NCBI RefSeq assembly: GCF_000819865.1
Contig: NZ_CDDF01000019.1
Coordinates: 1-64,000 of the forward strand
Length of the DNA: 64,000 nucleotides
Reading direction: 5' to 3'
Source: Aeromonas eucrenophila
GTDB lineage: Bacteria; Pseudomonadota; Gammaproteobacteria; Enterobacterales; Aeromonadaceae
Positions 1 to 8,277 of this stretch are shown here, in pieces. The number at the start of each line of letters is the position of its first letter. The first letter of the stretch is position 1. The notes under the pieces were generated by a model that was not told where the DNA came from, made no database searches, and saw nothing but the letters and a program-made list of their open reading frames with translations. A program made the translations under genes and the position numbers.

Positions 1-20
1 TCAATCGAGCGGGCTTTTTT
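1..20 (+). terminator. 3' part of a terminator of an upstream gene cut by the window
   Basis: The first bases read GAGCGGGC followed by six T and then ATT. This looks like the 3' arm and T-run of a Rho-independent terminator whose 5' arm lies outside the window. The upstream gene cannot be identified. Confidence 0.4.
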
Positions 21-167
21 ATTGGCTGAGATGTGGGGTTTGGCAGATATTTTGTTCACCTTTAGCCTATTTATCAGACAACCACTTCGTAAAAACACAT
101 CAATTTAGTCAAATATACTGCCTTCTGCGTCTCCGATTACCTATCTCCAGCCTCTTTTTAGCTCCAA

Positions 168-317
168 ACTACCGGACTACCGGACTACCGGACTACCGGA
201 CTACCGGACTACCGGACTACCGGACTACCGGACTACCGGACTACCGGACTACCGGACTACCGGACTACCGGACTACCGGACTACCGGACTACCGGACTAC
301 CGGACTACCGGACTACC
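168..317. repeat. 8-bp tandem array, unit ACTACCGG, 18.75 copies
   Basis: The unit ACTACCGG repeats without a single mismatch for 150 bp. Neither edge matches the unit and no ORF spans the array. The period is not a multiple of three, so it would not be tolerated in a coding frame. Each unit contains a CCGG site. A perfect short-unit array of this length is expected to change copy number by slippage. It lies about 420 bp upstream of the lipoprotein gene at 741. Confidence 0.97.
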
Positions 318-363
318 CGTATCTCCTCTCCACCTCCATACACAAGGCGGCTATGCCCTGCAT

Positions 364-530
364 CGATCATCACGATTGTTCGAAATGGGCGCGGCCAATC
401 AGGTCATCAGCGTTATCTGAAATGGACGGGTGAAGAAGGTAATCAGCATTGCCTGAAACGGGCGCGGAATTGCCATTCCCTGAAACTGTTGGGGTCAGGC
501 AGGTAATCACCATGGCCTGAAGCTGATGTG
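364..530. repeat. degenerate ~35-bp repeats carrying TCA-N8-TGA palindromes
   Basis: Similar blocks start near 364, 402, 438, 468 and 502. The two clearest contain TCAGCGTTATCTGA and TCAGCATTGCCTGA, that is TCAG-N6-CTGA. A third has TCACCATGGCCTGA and two others are weaker. The palindromic core is often followed by AAAYGGRCG. Regularly spaced half-palindromes of this kind resemble an array of operator sites, but no regulator can be named from sequence. Confidence 0.5.
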
Positions 531-740
531 TGCAAGCAGACACAAACAAGTTCCTCTGATGTGGCTCCCTCTCTTTACCACGACAATCCCGTTACTCGAT
601 ATTTCTCTGTTTACCCTTGTTTTGAATATAAAAAGTACAGAATGTGATACCCCTACCTTTCTTGGCGGGCCCGCTCTGCTTTAATTCGTCTGCCCACATT
701 CGATGGGCCAAGGAAACACAATAATCTGAGGAAAGGACAC
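531..740. other. leader of the 741 lipoprotein gene, no confident promoter
   Basis: No gene is seen here. The stretch is AT-richer than its surroundings around 600-650 and should hold the promoter of the 741 gene. No convincing -35/-10 pair with standard spacing was found. A GAGGAAAG Shine-Dalgarno sits at 728-735. Confidence 0.4.
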
Positions 741-1193
741 ATGTTCAAAAGAACAGTAACGATGATGCTGGCGGCGGGAACCCTGGTATTAGGCGGTTGC
801 GCAGCTAACGGTGGCGCTGAACAGGCAGGGGCGGACAACAGCGATTTCGGTGGCAAGTCCATCTACCTGCGTGGGGAGATGAATGACTGGATGGCCAACG
901 ATGAGACCAAGGCGGTCAAGGTGGCCGACAAGCTCTACATGGCCAAGGGCACACTCAAGAAGGAGTGGGCTCCCTACAAATTCAAATTTGGTGACTCAAG
1001 CTGGAGCTGCGGCACCAACTTCGGCTACAAGAGCCCGAGCGATGGCGTTGCCGTGCTGGGCGGCGAGCCAGTCCCGGTCAACCCCTGTTCCAAATACGAG
1101 GACATGAAGTTCTCGCCGGAAGCAGACGGGGTCTATGAGTTCTATCTGAACCTGGCTGGCGAAACCCCGACTGTCTACGTCAAGAAGCCCTGA
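741..1193 (+). CDS. small lipoprotein with a pullulanase/E-set-like domain
   Basis: This is a 150-residue protein. Residues 1-20 form a lipoprotein signal ending in the lipobox LGGC, so the mature protein should be lipidated at Cys20. The rest is one small domain starting with a YLRGEMNDWMAND motif. That motif resembles the N-terminal Ig-like/X25-type modules of pullulanases and starch-binding proteins (VYLRG-MNxW). No catalytic module is attached. A role in binding alpha-glucans at the envelope is inference from this motif only. The start is the ATG 5 nt after GAGGAAAG. The gene is monocistronic, with a terminator at 1239-1276. It follows the 8-bp array and the palindrome repeats, which may affect its expression. 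Confidence 0.8.
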   Translation: MFKRTVTMMLAAGTLVLGGCAANGGAEQAGADNSDFGGKSIYLRGEMNDWMANDETKAVKVADKLYMAKGTLKKEWAPYKFKFGDSSWSCGTNFGYKSPSDGVAVLGGEPVPVNPCSKYEDMKFSPEADGVYEFYLNLAGETPTVYVKKP

Positions 1194-1238
1194 TCCTGTC
1201 CCGAGTGGTCAATCTCTCGGACAATGAGACGGTTAACG

Positions 1239-1276
1239 GCCCTGGCTCAGCACTCTGCTGGCCGGGGCATTTTTTT
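1239..1276 (+). terminator. Rho-independent terminator of the 741 lipoprotein gene
   Basis: Arms GCCCTGGC (1239-1246) and GCCGGGGC (1261-1268) pair with one G-T wobble and are followed by A and seven T. Confidence 0.8.
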
Positions 1277-1307
1277 AGGCTTGGGCCGACGACCCATGAT
1301 ATGAAGA

Positions 1308-1323
1308 CTACTATATATAGTGT
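1308..1323 (+). promoter_or_regulatory. NrdR box upstream of nrdJa
   Basis: CTACTATATATAGTGT at 1308-1323 differs at two positions from the symmetric form of the NrdR consensus (acaCwAtATaTwGtgt). NrdR boxes usually occur in pairs about three helical turns apart. The best second candidate, 1340-1355, is centred 32 bp downstream. It keeps only the right half-site TTGTGT. Confidence 0.7.
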
Positions 1324-1403
1324 TTTCGTATTTCACATTTACATATGGGTTGTGTTTTTATCCCTGTCATGACGCTGATGCATTCACATAAGGTGGCTTG
1401 AAA

Positions 1404-3551
1404 ATGGCTAAATCCAATCCGGTGCTGGAGACAGATCCCGGCACCGACCTCATCCCCCTGCAGGAAACCTCCCTCGAGATCTGGGACAGCAAGTATCGCC
1501 TCAAGCACAAGGATGGGGCCCCCATCGACGGCTCGGTTGACGAGACCTACCAACGGGTGGCCCGTGCCCTGGCCGCACAGGAGCGCGAGCCTGATGCCTG
1601 GTACGAGCCCTTCCTGTGGGCGCTGCGCAATGGGGCCATCCCGGCGGGGCGCATCACCTCCAACGCGGGAGCCTTCGAGCACAAGCCCGCCACCTCCACC
1701 ATCAACTGCACCGTCTCCGGCACCATCGAAGATTCGATGGACGACATCCTCGGCAAGGTGCACGAGGCGGGGCTGACCCTGAAGGCGGGTTGTGGCATCG
1801 GCTATGACTTTTCTACCCTGCGTCCCCGTGGCGCCTTCGTCTCCGGCGCTGGTGCCTACACCTCGGGGCCTCTCTCCTTCATGGATATCTACGACAAGAT
1901 GTGTTTCACCGTCTCGTCCGCCGGCGGTCGCCGCGGCGCCCAGATGGGGACCATGGATATCCGCCACCCGGACGTCGTCGAATTTATCCAGGCCAAGCGC
2001 GAGGATGGTCGCCTGCGCCAGTTCAACCTCTCCCTGCTCATCACAGAGGAGTTCGTCAAGGCGGTGAAGGAGGATGCCCCCTGGACGCTTATCTTCCCCT
2101 ACACGGCGAAGGAGGTGGAGCAGGACGGGATCGCGCTGGACGACCCAGAGCAGGTGCTCTGGGCCGACTGGCCGAACAAGGAGGGGGTGGTCATCAATGC
2201 TCTGGGGCAGGTCGCCTGCAAGCGCTACAAGAGGCTGCCTGCCCGGAAGCTCTGGAACGTCATCATGAGTTCCACCTATGACTATGCCGAACCCGGTTTC
2301 ATCCTGATCGACAAGGTGAACCAGATGAACAACAACTGGTTCTGCGAGGAGATCCGCGCCACCAACCCCTGCGGCGAGCAGCCACTGCCCCCCTATGGCG
2401 CCTGTCTGCTGGGCTCGGTCAACCTGACCAAGTTCGTACGCAACCCCTTCTCCGAGCAGGCGAGCTTCGACTGGCCCGCGTTTCGCAAGGTGGTGGCGAT
2501 CTTCACCCGCATGCTGGACAACGTGGTGGAGATCAACCAGCTGCCTTTGCCCAAGCAGCGGGAAGAGATTATCAACAAGCGTCGGCACGGCATGGGCTTC
2601 CTGGGCCTCGGCTCGACCCTTACCATGCTGCAGATAAAATATGGATCCGCCACCTCCGTCGCCTTCACCGAAGAAGTCTCCCAGGAGCTGGCCATGACCG
2701 GCTGGCGCGAGTCCCTGGCCCTGGCTAAAGAGAAGGGCCCGGCTCCCATCATGGAGCAGGAGTTCGAGGTGACCGGCAAGATGCTGCGCCTGCGCCCGGA
2801 GATGGCGGCAGATGGCATCAAGCTCGGCGACAAGGTGAAGGGCCGGGTGCTGCACGCCCGCTACAGCCGCTACATGCAGCAGGTGGCCGAGGTGGATCCC
2901 GCCCTGGTGGCCGAGCTGGCCGAGCAGGGTGGCCGTTTCACCCACCACAGCAGCATAGCGCCGACGGGTACCATCTCTCTGTCGCTCGCCAACAACGCCA
3001 GCAACGGCATAGAGCCGAGCTTCGCCCACCACTACAGCCGCAACGTCATCAAGCCCGGCAAGAAGAGCAAGGAGAGCGTGGACGTCTACTCCTTCGAGCT
3101 GCTGGCCTACCGCGCGCTGGTCAATCCGGCCGCCATGCCCTATGGGGAGGAAGAGGGGACCCGGCTGCCGGACTACTTCATCACCGCCGATGACATCAGC
3201 CCGGCTCAGCACGTGGACATTCAGGCCGCGGCCCAGCGCTGGATAGACTCGTCCATCTCCAAGACTGCCAACATTCCCACCGACTTCCCGTTCGAGCAGT
3301 TCAAGGACATCTACCTCTATGCCTCGGATTCCGGGCTCAAGGGCTGCACCACCTTCCGCTTCAATCCGGCCGCCTTCCAGGGGGTCTTGGTGAAGGAGAA
3401 GGATCTGGAGAACACCAGTTACGAGTTCACACTGGAGGATGGCTCCGTCATCACCGCCAGGGGTAACGAAGAGATCGAATACGATGGGGAGCTGCACACC
3501 GCCGCCAACCTCTACGACGCCTTGAAAGAAGGCTATTACGGTAAATTCTGA
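1404..3551 (+). CDS. nrdJa: adenosylcobalamin-dependent (class II) ribonucleotide reductase, large polypeptide
   Basis: This catalytic polypeptide of a split class II reductase reduces ribonucleotides to deoxyribonucleotides with adenosylcobalamin, so it works with or without oxygen. At 715 residues it contains the reductase signature: Cys102 (INCTVSG), the thiyl-radical Cys323 and Glu325 in NPCGEQPLPP, the APTGTISL phosphate loop, and Cys648 in GCTTFRFNP. Cys102 and Cys648 should form the reducing pair. I chose the ATG at 1404, 7 nt after AGGTGG; an in-frame TTG at 1398 is too close to that site. The C-terminal tail is carried by the next gene, as in the NrdJa/NrdJb split of Pseudomonas aeruginosa. 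An NrdR box lies upstream. No cobalamin riboswitch is visible in the short leader. Confidence 0.95.
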   Translation: MAKSNPVLETDPGTDLIPLQETSLEIWDSKYRLKHKDGAPIDGSVDETYQRVARALAAQEREPDAWYEPFLWALRNGAIPAGRITSNAGAFEHKPATSTINCTVSGTIEDSMDDILGKVHEAGLTLKAGCGIGYDFSTLRPRGAFVSGAGAYTSGPLSFMDIYDKMCFTVSSAGGRRGAQMGTMDIRHPDVVEFIQAKREDGRLRQFNLSLLITEEFVKAVKEDAPWTLIFPYTAKEVEQDGIALDDPEQVLWADWPNKEGVVINALGQVACKRYKRLPARKLWNVIMSSTYDYAEPGFILIDKVNQMNNNWFCEEIRATNPCGEQPLPPYGACLLGSVNLTKFVRNPFSEQASFDWPAFRKVVAIFTRMLDNVVEINQLPLPKQREEIINKRRHGMGFLGLGSTLTMLQIKYGSATSVAFTEEVSQELAMTGWRESLALAKEKGPAPIMEQEFEVTGKMLRLRPEMAADGIKLGDKVKGRVLHARYSRYMQQVAEVDPALVAELAEQGGRFTHHSSIAPTGTISLSLANNASNGIEPSFAHHYSRNVIKPGKKSKESVDVYSFELLAYRALVNPAAMPYGEEEGTRLPDYFITADDISPAQHVDIQAAAQRWIDSSISKTANIPTDFPFEQFKDIYLYASDSGLKGCTTFRFNPAAFQGVLVKEKDLENTSYEFTLEDGSVITARGNEEIEYDGELHTAANLYDALKEGYYGKF

Positions 3552-3560
3552 GGACGACAC

Positions 3561-4244
3561 ATGGTCAAGAAGATCGACAGGAAAATCGTCGCTTACAAGG
3601 TGCAAACCCGGGACGAGCCGCAAGAAGCGCCGGCGCCGCAGGATGACGTGGTGCAGATGCACGAGACTGTGCTGCGCCCGGAGCGGCTGATGGGCACCAC
3701 CTACAAGTTGAAGACGCCGGAGCATGTCTCCGAGCACTCGCTGTTCATCACCATCAACGACATCATTCTCAACGAGGGCACTGTGCACGAGAGTCGCCGC
3801 CCGTTCGAGATCTTCATCAACTCCAAGAGCCTGGAGCACTACCAGTGGATAGTGGCGCTGACCCGCATCATCTCGGCGGTGTTTCGCAAAGGGGGGGATG
3901 TCACCTTCCTGGTGGAGGAGCTGAGATCCGTGTTCGATCCCAAGGGGGGTTACTGGAACAAGGGCAAGTACGTTCCCTCCCTGATTGCCGAGATTGGCAA
4001 CGTGATCGAGACCCATCTCACCGAAATCGGCATGCTCAAGGCCCCCAGGCTGGATGAGCATCAGCAGGCCTTCCTGGCCGAGAAGCGGGCCCAACTGCAG
4101 ACCGAGCAGGAGGACGCAGCGCAATCTGCTGGCAGCGGCTTCCCCGCCAATGCGGCGCTCTGCTACAAGTGCCACACCAAGGCGCTGGTGCTGAAAGATG
4201 GCTGCATGACCTGTTTGAACTGCGGCGATTCCAAGTGCGGTTGA
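3561..4244 (+). CDS. nrdJb: class II ribonucleotide reductase, C-terminal polypeptide
   Basis: This 227-residue partner of NrdJa starts 9 nt after nrdJa with a GAGGA ribosome site. The middle carries the TSCPD-type domain seen at the C-terminus of single-chain NrdJ proteins. The end is cysteine-rich: CYKCHTKALV, then CMTCLNCGDSKCG. The last cysteines are expected to shuttle electrons from thioredoxin to the active site; the CxxC pairs could also bind zinc. The gene makes no sense alone, so co-translation with nrdJa is expected. The pair ends at a strong terminator (4264-4289). Confidence 0.92.
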   Translation: MVKKIDRKIVAYKVQTRDEPQEAPAPQDDVVQMHETVLRPERLMGTTYKLKTPEHVSEHSLFITINDIILNEGTVHESRRPFEIFINSKSLEHYQWIVALTRIISAVFRKGGDVTFLVEELRSVFDPKGGYWNKGKYVPSLIAEIGNVIETHLTEIGMLKAPRLDEHQQAFLAEKRAQLQTEQEDAAQSAGSGFPANAALCYKCHTKALVLKDGCMTCLNCGDSKCG

Positions 4245-4263
4245 GAAGATAGAGTCTCAAAAA

Positions 4264-4289
4264 GACCGGCCCATTGGCCGGTCTTTTTT
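4264..4289 (+). terminator. Rho-independent terminator of nrdJab
   Basis: Perfect arms GACCGGCC (4264-4271) and GGCCGGTC (4276-4283), loop CATT, then six T. Confidence 0.93.
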
Positions 4290-4453
4290 GTTGGGTGTTT
4301 TTTGTTCACTTGAATGTGGGAGCCAAAGGGATGTGTTGCGCACTGGTTAAATCGGGCGTAGCGTTGGTAGGTAATAAAACTGTCACGGCCGTGTGGTTTC
4401 AATGACATCTGAGATTCACACACGTGGCACCTTCAGTGCCAAGGAGGATGCTT

Positions 4454-5824
4454 ATGGACAACACTGACCGAAAGCTGTTTATCCTGGATACCAACGTTCT
4501 GCTTCACGAACCCCTCGCCATTTACTCCTTCAAAGAGCACGACGTGCTCATCCCCATGACGGTGCTCGAAGAGCTCGACAACATCAAGGATCGCCAGAAA
4601 GACGTCAGCCGTGATGCGCGCGTCGCCATCCGGGCGCTGGAGGACGTGTTCCGCGATGCGGCCCCTGAGCAAATCGTGCAGGGGGTGGGACTGGCCGGGG
4701 AGGCGAGCGGTCACATCTCCATCTTCAGCGATCACCATCTGCCTCAGGATGCCGAGGTGTTCACCGACAAGGAGGCGGACAACCGCATCATCAATGCCGC
4801 CCTCTACCTGCAAAAGCATGAGATGAAACGCCAGGTGGTGCTGGTGACCAAGGACATCAACATGCGCCTCAAGGCCAAAGGAGCCGGGCTGGCGCACGTT
4901 GAGGACTATCGCAGCGACCAGTTGATCGACGATATCCGTCTGCTGGCCAAGGGCTTCCAGGTGGTGCCAGGCAGCTTCTGGGAGCGGGTCGGCGAGTGCG
5001 ACAGCGAGACCCATGGCCGGGACACCGTCCATGTGATCGACGCCGAGCTGCTGGAGGGGGTACACGTCAACCAGTACCTGCTGGACGAGGAGAACTTCTT
5101 CGCGGCCCGGGTGCTGAGCCACGACGGCCACAAGATCCGCCTGAAAGATCTCGGCCGCGAGCGGTTGATGTCCCGCAAGGCCTGGGGCGTGCATCCCAAG
5201 AACGTCTATCAGGGCATGGCGCTGGACGCCCTGCTGGATCCGCACATCGATCTGGTGATCCTGACCGGCCCGGCCGGTTGCGGCAAGACCCTGCTGGCCA
5301 TGGCAGCGGCGCTGGAGCTGGTGATCGAGAAGGGGATCTACGAGAAGGTGATCGTCACCCGCAACACCCCGGAGATCGCCGAGAGCATCGGCTTCCTGCC
5401 CGGCACCGAAGAAGAGAAGATGATGCCCTGGCTGGCGGCGGTCACCGACACCCTGGAGGTGTTGCACAAGCAGGACGAGAACATGAGCGGGTCGCTGAGC
5501 TACATCATGGAGAAGGCCAACATCCAGTTCAAATCCGTCAACTTCATGCGCGGGCGCAGCATCCAGAACACCTTCGTGCTGCTGGACGAGTGCCAGAACC
5601 TGACCGCGTCCCAGATCAAGACCATCATCACCCGCTGCGGCGAGGGCACCAAGATAGTCTGCTCCGGCAACCTGGCCCAGATTGACTCCAACTACCTGAG
5701 CCCGGTGACCTCGGGCCTGACCTACATCGTCGAGCGTTTCAAGGATTTCGACGGCAGTGCCAACATCTTCCTGAACGGGGTGGTGCGCAGCAAGCTCGCC
5801 TCCTTCGCCGAGGAAAATCTCTGA
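4454..5824 (+). CDS. PIN-domain PhoH-family ATPase/ribonuclease (PhoH2/YlaK-like)
   Basis: At 456 residues this is a fusion of an N-terminal PIN nuclease domain (FILDTNVLLHE, acidic residue Asp12; later DKEADNRII) and a C-terminal PhoH ATPase domain. The ATPase has Walker A GPAGCGKT (272-279) and Walker B VLLDECQN. PIN-PhoH proteins are ATP-dependent RNA-unwinding ribonucleases, often discussed with toxin-antitoxin biology. The role in this host is unknown. ATG 4454 lies 6 nt from AAGGAGG; ATG 4448 touches that site and is less likely. A perfect inverted repeat downstream also terminates the convergent thi operon. It is distinct from the short phosphate-starvation PhoH, so no symbol is given. 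Confidence 0.9.
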   Translation: MDNTDRKLFILDTNVLLHEPLAIYSFKEHDVLIPMTVLEELDNIKDRQKDVSRDARVAIRALEDVFRDAAPEQIVQGVGLAGEASGHISIFSDHHLPQDAEVFTDKEADNRIINAALYLQKHEMKRQVVLVTKDINMRLKAKGAGLAHVEDYRSDQLIDDIRLLAKGFQVVPGSFWERVGECDSETHGRDTVHVIDAELLEGVHVNQYLLDEENFFAARVLSHDGHKIRLKDLGRERLMSRKAWGVHPKNVYQGMALDALLDPHIDLVILTGPAGCGKTLLAMAAALELVIEKGIYEKVIVTRNTPEIAESIGFLPGTEEEKMMPWLAAVTDTLEVLHKQDENMSGSLSYIMEKANIQFKSVNFMRGRSIQNTFVLLDECQNLTASQIKTIITRCGEGTKIVCSGNLAQIDSNYLSPVTSGLTYIVERFKDFDGSANIFLNGVVRSKLASFAEENL

Positions 5825-5846
5825 TTTCACGTAATATCTTCATATG

Positions 5847-5876
5847 AAAAAGGGAGGCCACTGGCCTCCCTTTTTT
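5847..5876. terminator. bidirectional terminator between phoH2 and thiQ
   Basis: GGGAGGCC (5852-5859) and GGCCTCCC (5863-5870) form a perfect stem. It is flanked by five A on the left and six T on the right, so it can stop both converging genes. Confidence 0.93.
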
Positions 5877-5893
5877 GATCTCGTGACTTTGTG

Positions 5894-6601
5894 CTAGGTA
5901 CTCTGGGAGTGGCCCAGGTAGCGCTGCAGGCCCGGGTGATCGCTGTTTTGCAAAATATCCGGTGTACCCTGCAGGGCGATGCGCCCCTCGTCCACGAACA
6001 GCACCCGATCGGCGATGAGCTGAGCATCCTCGGGATTGTGAGACACCATCAGTACGGTAATGCCCTGCTCGCAGGCGAGGCGGGCGACTTCTGCCAGCAT
6101 CTCCCGGCGCAGGGCGGGGTCCAGCGCCGAGAAGGGCTCGTCCAGCAGCAGCAACGGCTTGCCACGCACCAGGGCGCGGGCCAGGCCCACCCGCTGCCGC
6201 TGACCACCGGAGAGCTGCTCCGGCAGCCGGTCCTGCATGTCGCCGAGCCCCACCTTGATGGCCGCTTCTTTCACCTGGGCGCGCTGGGCCGGGCTCAGGC
6301 GCAGGCCCGGATGCAGGCCGATGGCGATGTTGTCGAACACCGACAGGTGCAGAAACAGGTTGTGATCCTGGAACAGGGTGGTGACCGGACGCTCGGCGGG
6401 GCCGAGCGGTAATAGATCGATGCCATCGAAGCGCAGGGCTCCTGATTCTACCGGCACGAAGCCCGCTATCATGCCGAGCAGGGTCGATTTGCCGGCCCCG
6501 CTCGGGCCGATCAGCGCCGTGATCTCCCCCCTCGGCAGAGAGGCGCTGAAGGTCACCCGCCAATCAGGGTAACTGGTTGCCAAATCATCAATTAACAGCA
6601 T
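5894..6601 (-). CDS. thiQ: thiamine/TPP ABC transporter, ATP-binding protein
   Basis: This 235-residue ABC ATPase powers uptake of thiamine and its phosphates through ThiP. Visible motifs are Walker A GPSGAGKST, the signature LSGGQRQRV, Walker B LLLLDEPF and the switch His in MVSHNPED. Length matches E. coli ThiQ (232). It is the third gene of thiBPQ, starting 68 nt after the thiP stop with GGAG 8 nt before the ATG. Regulation comes from the TPP riboswitch ahead of thiB. Confidence 0.95.
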   Translation of the reverse strand: MLLIDDLATSYPDWRVTFSASLPRGEITALIGPSGAGKSTLLGMIAGFVPVESGALRFDGIDLLPLGPAERPVTTLFQDHNLFLHLSVFDNIAIGLHPGLRLSPAQRAQVKEAAIKVGLGDMQDRLPEQLSGGQRQRVGLARALVRGKPLLLLDEPFSALDPALRREMLAEVARLACEQGITVLMVSHNPEDAQLIADRVLFVDEGRIALQGTPDILQNSDHPGLQRYLGHSQST

Positions 6602-6669
6602 CTTTGACTCCTATGATATGGCTGGGTGTACAGACCGCATGTGAAACCGTGCCATGGCAGCGAACTCGA

Positions 6670-8277
6670 CTATCCAGCATCCTGGTTTTTGCCTCCGAGA
6701 CCCCGCTCCACCAGCCAGAACAGGGAGAAACAGAGGATAAGCAGCAGCAGGGCGGTGGCCGCCGCCTCGGTCAGCCGGTAGCTGCCGAGCTGCTGATAGA
6801 GCAGCCAGGGCAATGTGGTGAGCTCCTGGCTGCCGAACATGGCGATGGCGCCGAGATCTCCTAAAGACAAGATCATGGAAAGCGCCATGGCCAGCGCCAG
6901 CGGGCGGCGCAGCAGGGGCCACTCCACCAGGCGCAGGCGCTGCAGGCCGCGCACCCCCAGACTGTCAGCCAGCCTGTCGTACTGGCGCACCACCAGCTGC
7001 ATGGGGGCAGAAAGGGTGCGCAGCACATAGGGCAGCGCCATCAGGGCATTGACCAGCACCACCAGCCAGGGCCCGAGGGCGAAGACATCGGTGAAGGGCA
7101 TAAACAGGATGAAGAGGCCGGTACTCAGCACCACCGCCGGGATCATCAGGATCATGGAGCCGCTGGCCTCCCACAGGGCGGCGGCCCGCCGCTTGCGCGC
7201 CCGTACCCGCAGGTGGCGGCTGGTGAGCAGCAGGCCGGCGCCGAGCAGAGTGGCGAGGCTCCCCGCCGCCAGCGCGATACCGAGGGACTGACCCCCCGCC
7301 TGCCACAGCCGGGAGGAGCCAAGCGCCGTCAGCAGGCCGGGGTTGAAGCCCGCCACCACGATGGCCAACAGGGGCGGCAGGAAGATGGCGAGGCCGAGGC
7401 TGAGGGCGGCGATGTCCATCAGCCGGGTGCCTGGCTGGAACCTGTCCGGCCGCAGGCTGGGACGACGAGTCGACACCCGGCTGGCCGGGGTGGTCTGCAG
7501 CTTGTGTTGCAGCAGCAACAGGCCTGCGGTCAGCAGCAGCTGCACCAGCGCCAGGCCGCCGGCGGTGGCGAGATCGAAGTCAAAGCGCAGGGCCTGATAG
7601 ATGGCCACTTCCAATGTGGTGGACTTGGGGCCACCGCCCAGCGCCAGCACTGTGGTGAAGCTGGTGAAGCAGAGCATGAAGATGAGGCTCGCCAATCCCG
7701 GCAGCAGGCTCCGAATGATGGGCCACTCCAGCAGCCGGAAGATGTGGGAGGAGCGCATGCCGAGCTGGCTGGCGAGGCGCCAGGAGGACTCGGGGATGCT
7801 CTCTATCCCTTGCAGAATGAGGCGCGCGGCGAGCGGCATGTTGAAGAACACGTGGGCCAGCAGTATGCCGAACAGGCCGTACAGGTAGTTGCCGGGATCC
7901 AGCCCCAGGCTGCGCAGGGCGTGGGGCAGCCAGCCCTGGGAGCCGTGCACCGCGACTATGCCGAAGATGGCGATGATGACCGGCAGCACCAGGGAGAGGC
8001 CGAACAATTTGAGCAGCAGTCTTCGGCCGCGAAAACGGCGCCGCGCCAGGGCTCGCGCCACCGGAATGGCCAGTCCCAGGCTCAGCAGGGTGGAGAGCAG
8101 GGCCTGCCCCAGGCTGAAGCCCAGCACGTGGCGCAGGTAGGGGTCTGCCAGCAGGCTGCTTGGGAGCGCACCAGCCTGCCACAGCAGGGCCACGAGCGGC
8201 CCCAAGGAGAGCAGCAGTATGACGGCGGTGGCTGCGCTACCCGGCAGCCACCAGAGAGGACGAGAGTGGGCACTCAC
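6670..8277 (-). CDS. thiP: thiamine/TPP ABC transporter, permease
   Basis: This integral membrane protein has about twelve hydrophobic segments. It carries two binding-protein-dependent permease domains in one chain, as in other ThiP proteins. I prefer the GTG at 8277, which overlaps the thiB stop as GTGA and gives 535 residues, very close to E. coli ThiP (536). An upstream ATG at 8298 would add seven residues and a longer overlap. Neither start has a strong ribosome site, consistent with translational coupling to thiB. It takes substrate from ThiB and is driven by ThiQ. Confidence 0.93.
   Translation of the reverse strand: MSAHSRPLWWLPGSAATAVILLLSLGPLVALLWQAGALPSSLLADPYLRHVLGFSLGQALLSTLLSLGLAIPVARALARRRFRGRRLLLKLFGLSLVLPVIIAIFGIVAVHGSQGWLPHALRSLGLDPGNYLYGLFGILLAHVFFNMPLAARLILQGIESIPESSWRLASQLGMRSSHIFRLLEWPIIRSLLPGLASLIFMLCFTSFTTVLALGGGPKSTTLEVAIYQALRFDFDLATAGGLALVQLLLTAGLLLLQHKLQTTPASRVSTRRPSLRPDRFQPGTRLMDIAALSLGLAIFLPPLLAIVVAGFNPGLLTALGSSRLWQAGGQSLGIALAAGSLATLLGAGLLLTSRHLRVRARKRRAAALWEASGSMILMIPAVVLSTGLFILFMPFTDVFALGPWLVVLVNALMALPYVLRTLSAPMQLVVRQYDRLADSLGVRGLQRLRLVEWPLLRRPLALAMALSMILSLGDLGAIAMFGSQELTTLPWLLYQQLGSYRLTEAAATALLLLILCFSLFWLVERGLGGKNQDAG

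Noticed and set aside
168-317. CRISPR array
   Set aside because: The 8-bp unit has no spacers, so it is a simple tandem repeat.
1277-1403. cobalamin riboswitch before nrdJa
   Set aside because: The leader is too short and no B12-box sequence is visible.
1311-4175. 954-codon ORF on the minus strand
   Set aside because: It is the antisense of nrdJa and nrdJb. In high-GC coding sequence the opposite strand often stays open. The product has no domain and no ribosome site.
4433-5830. 465-codon minus-strand ORF
   Set aside because: Antisense shadow of the PIN-PhoH gene.
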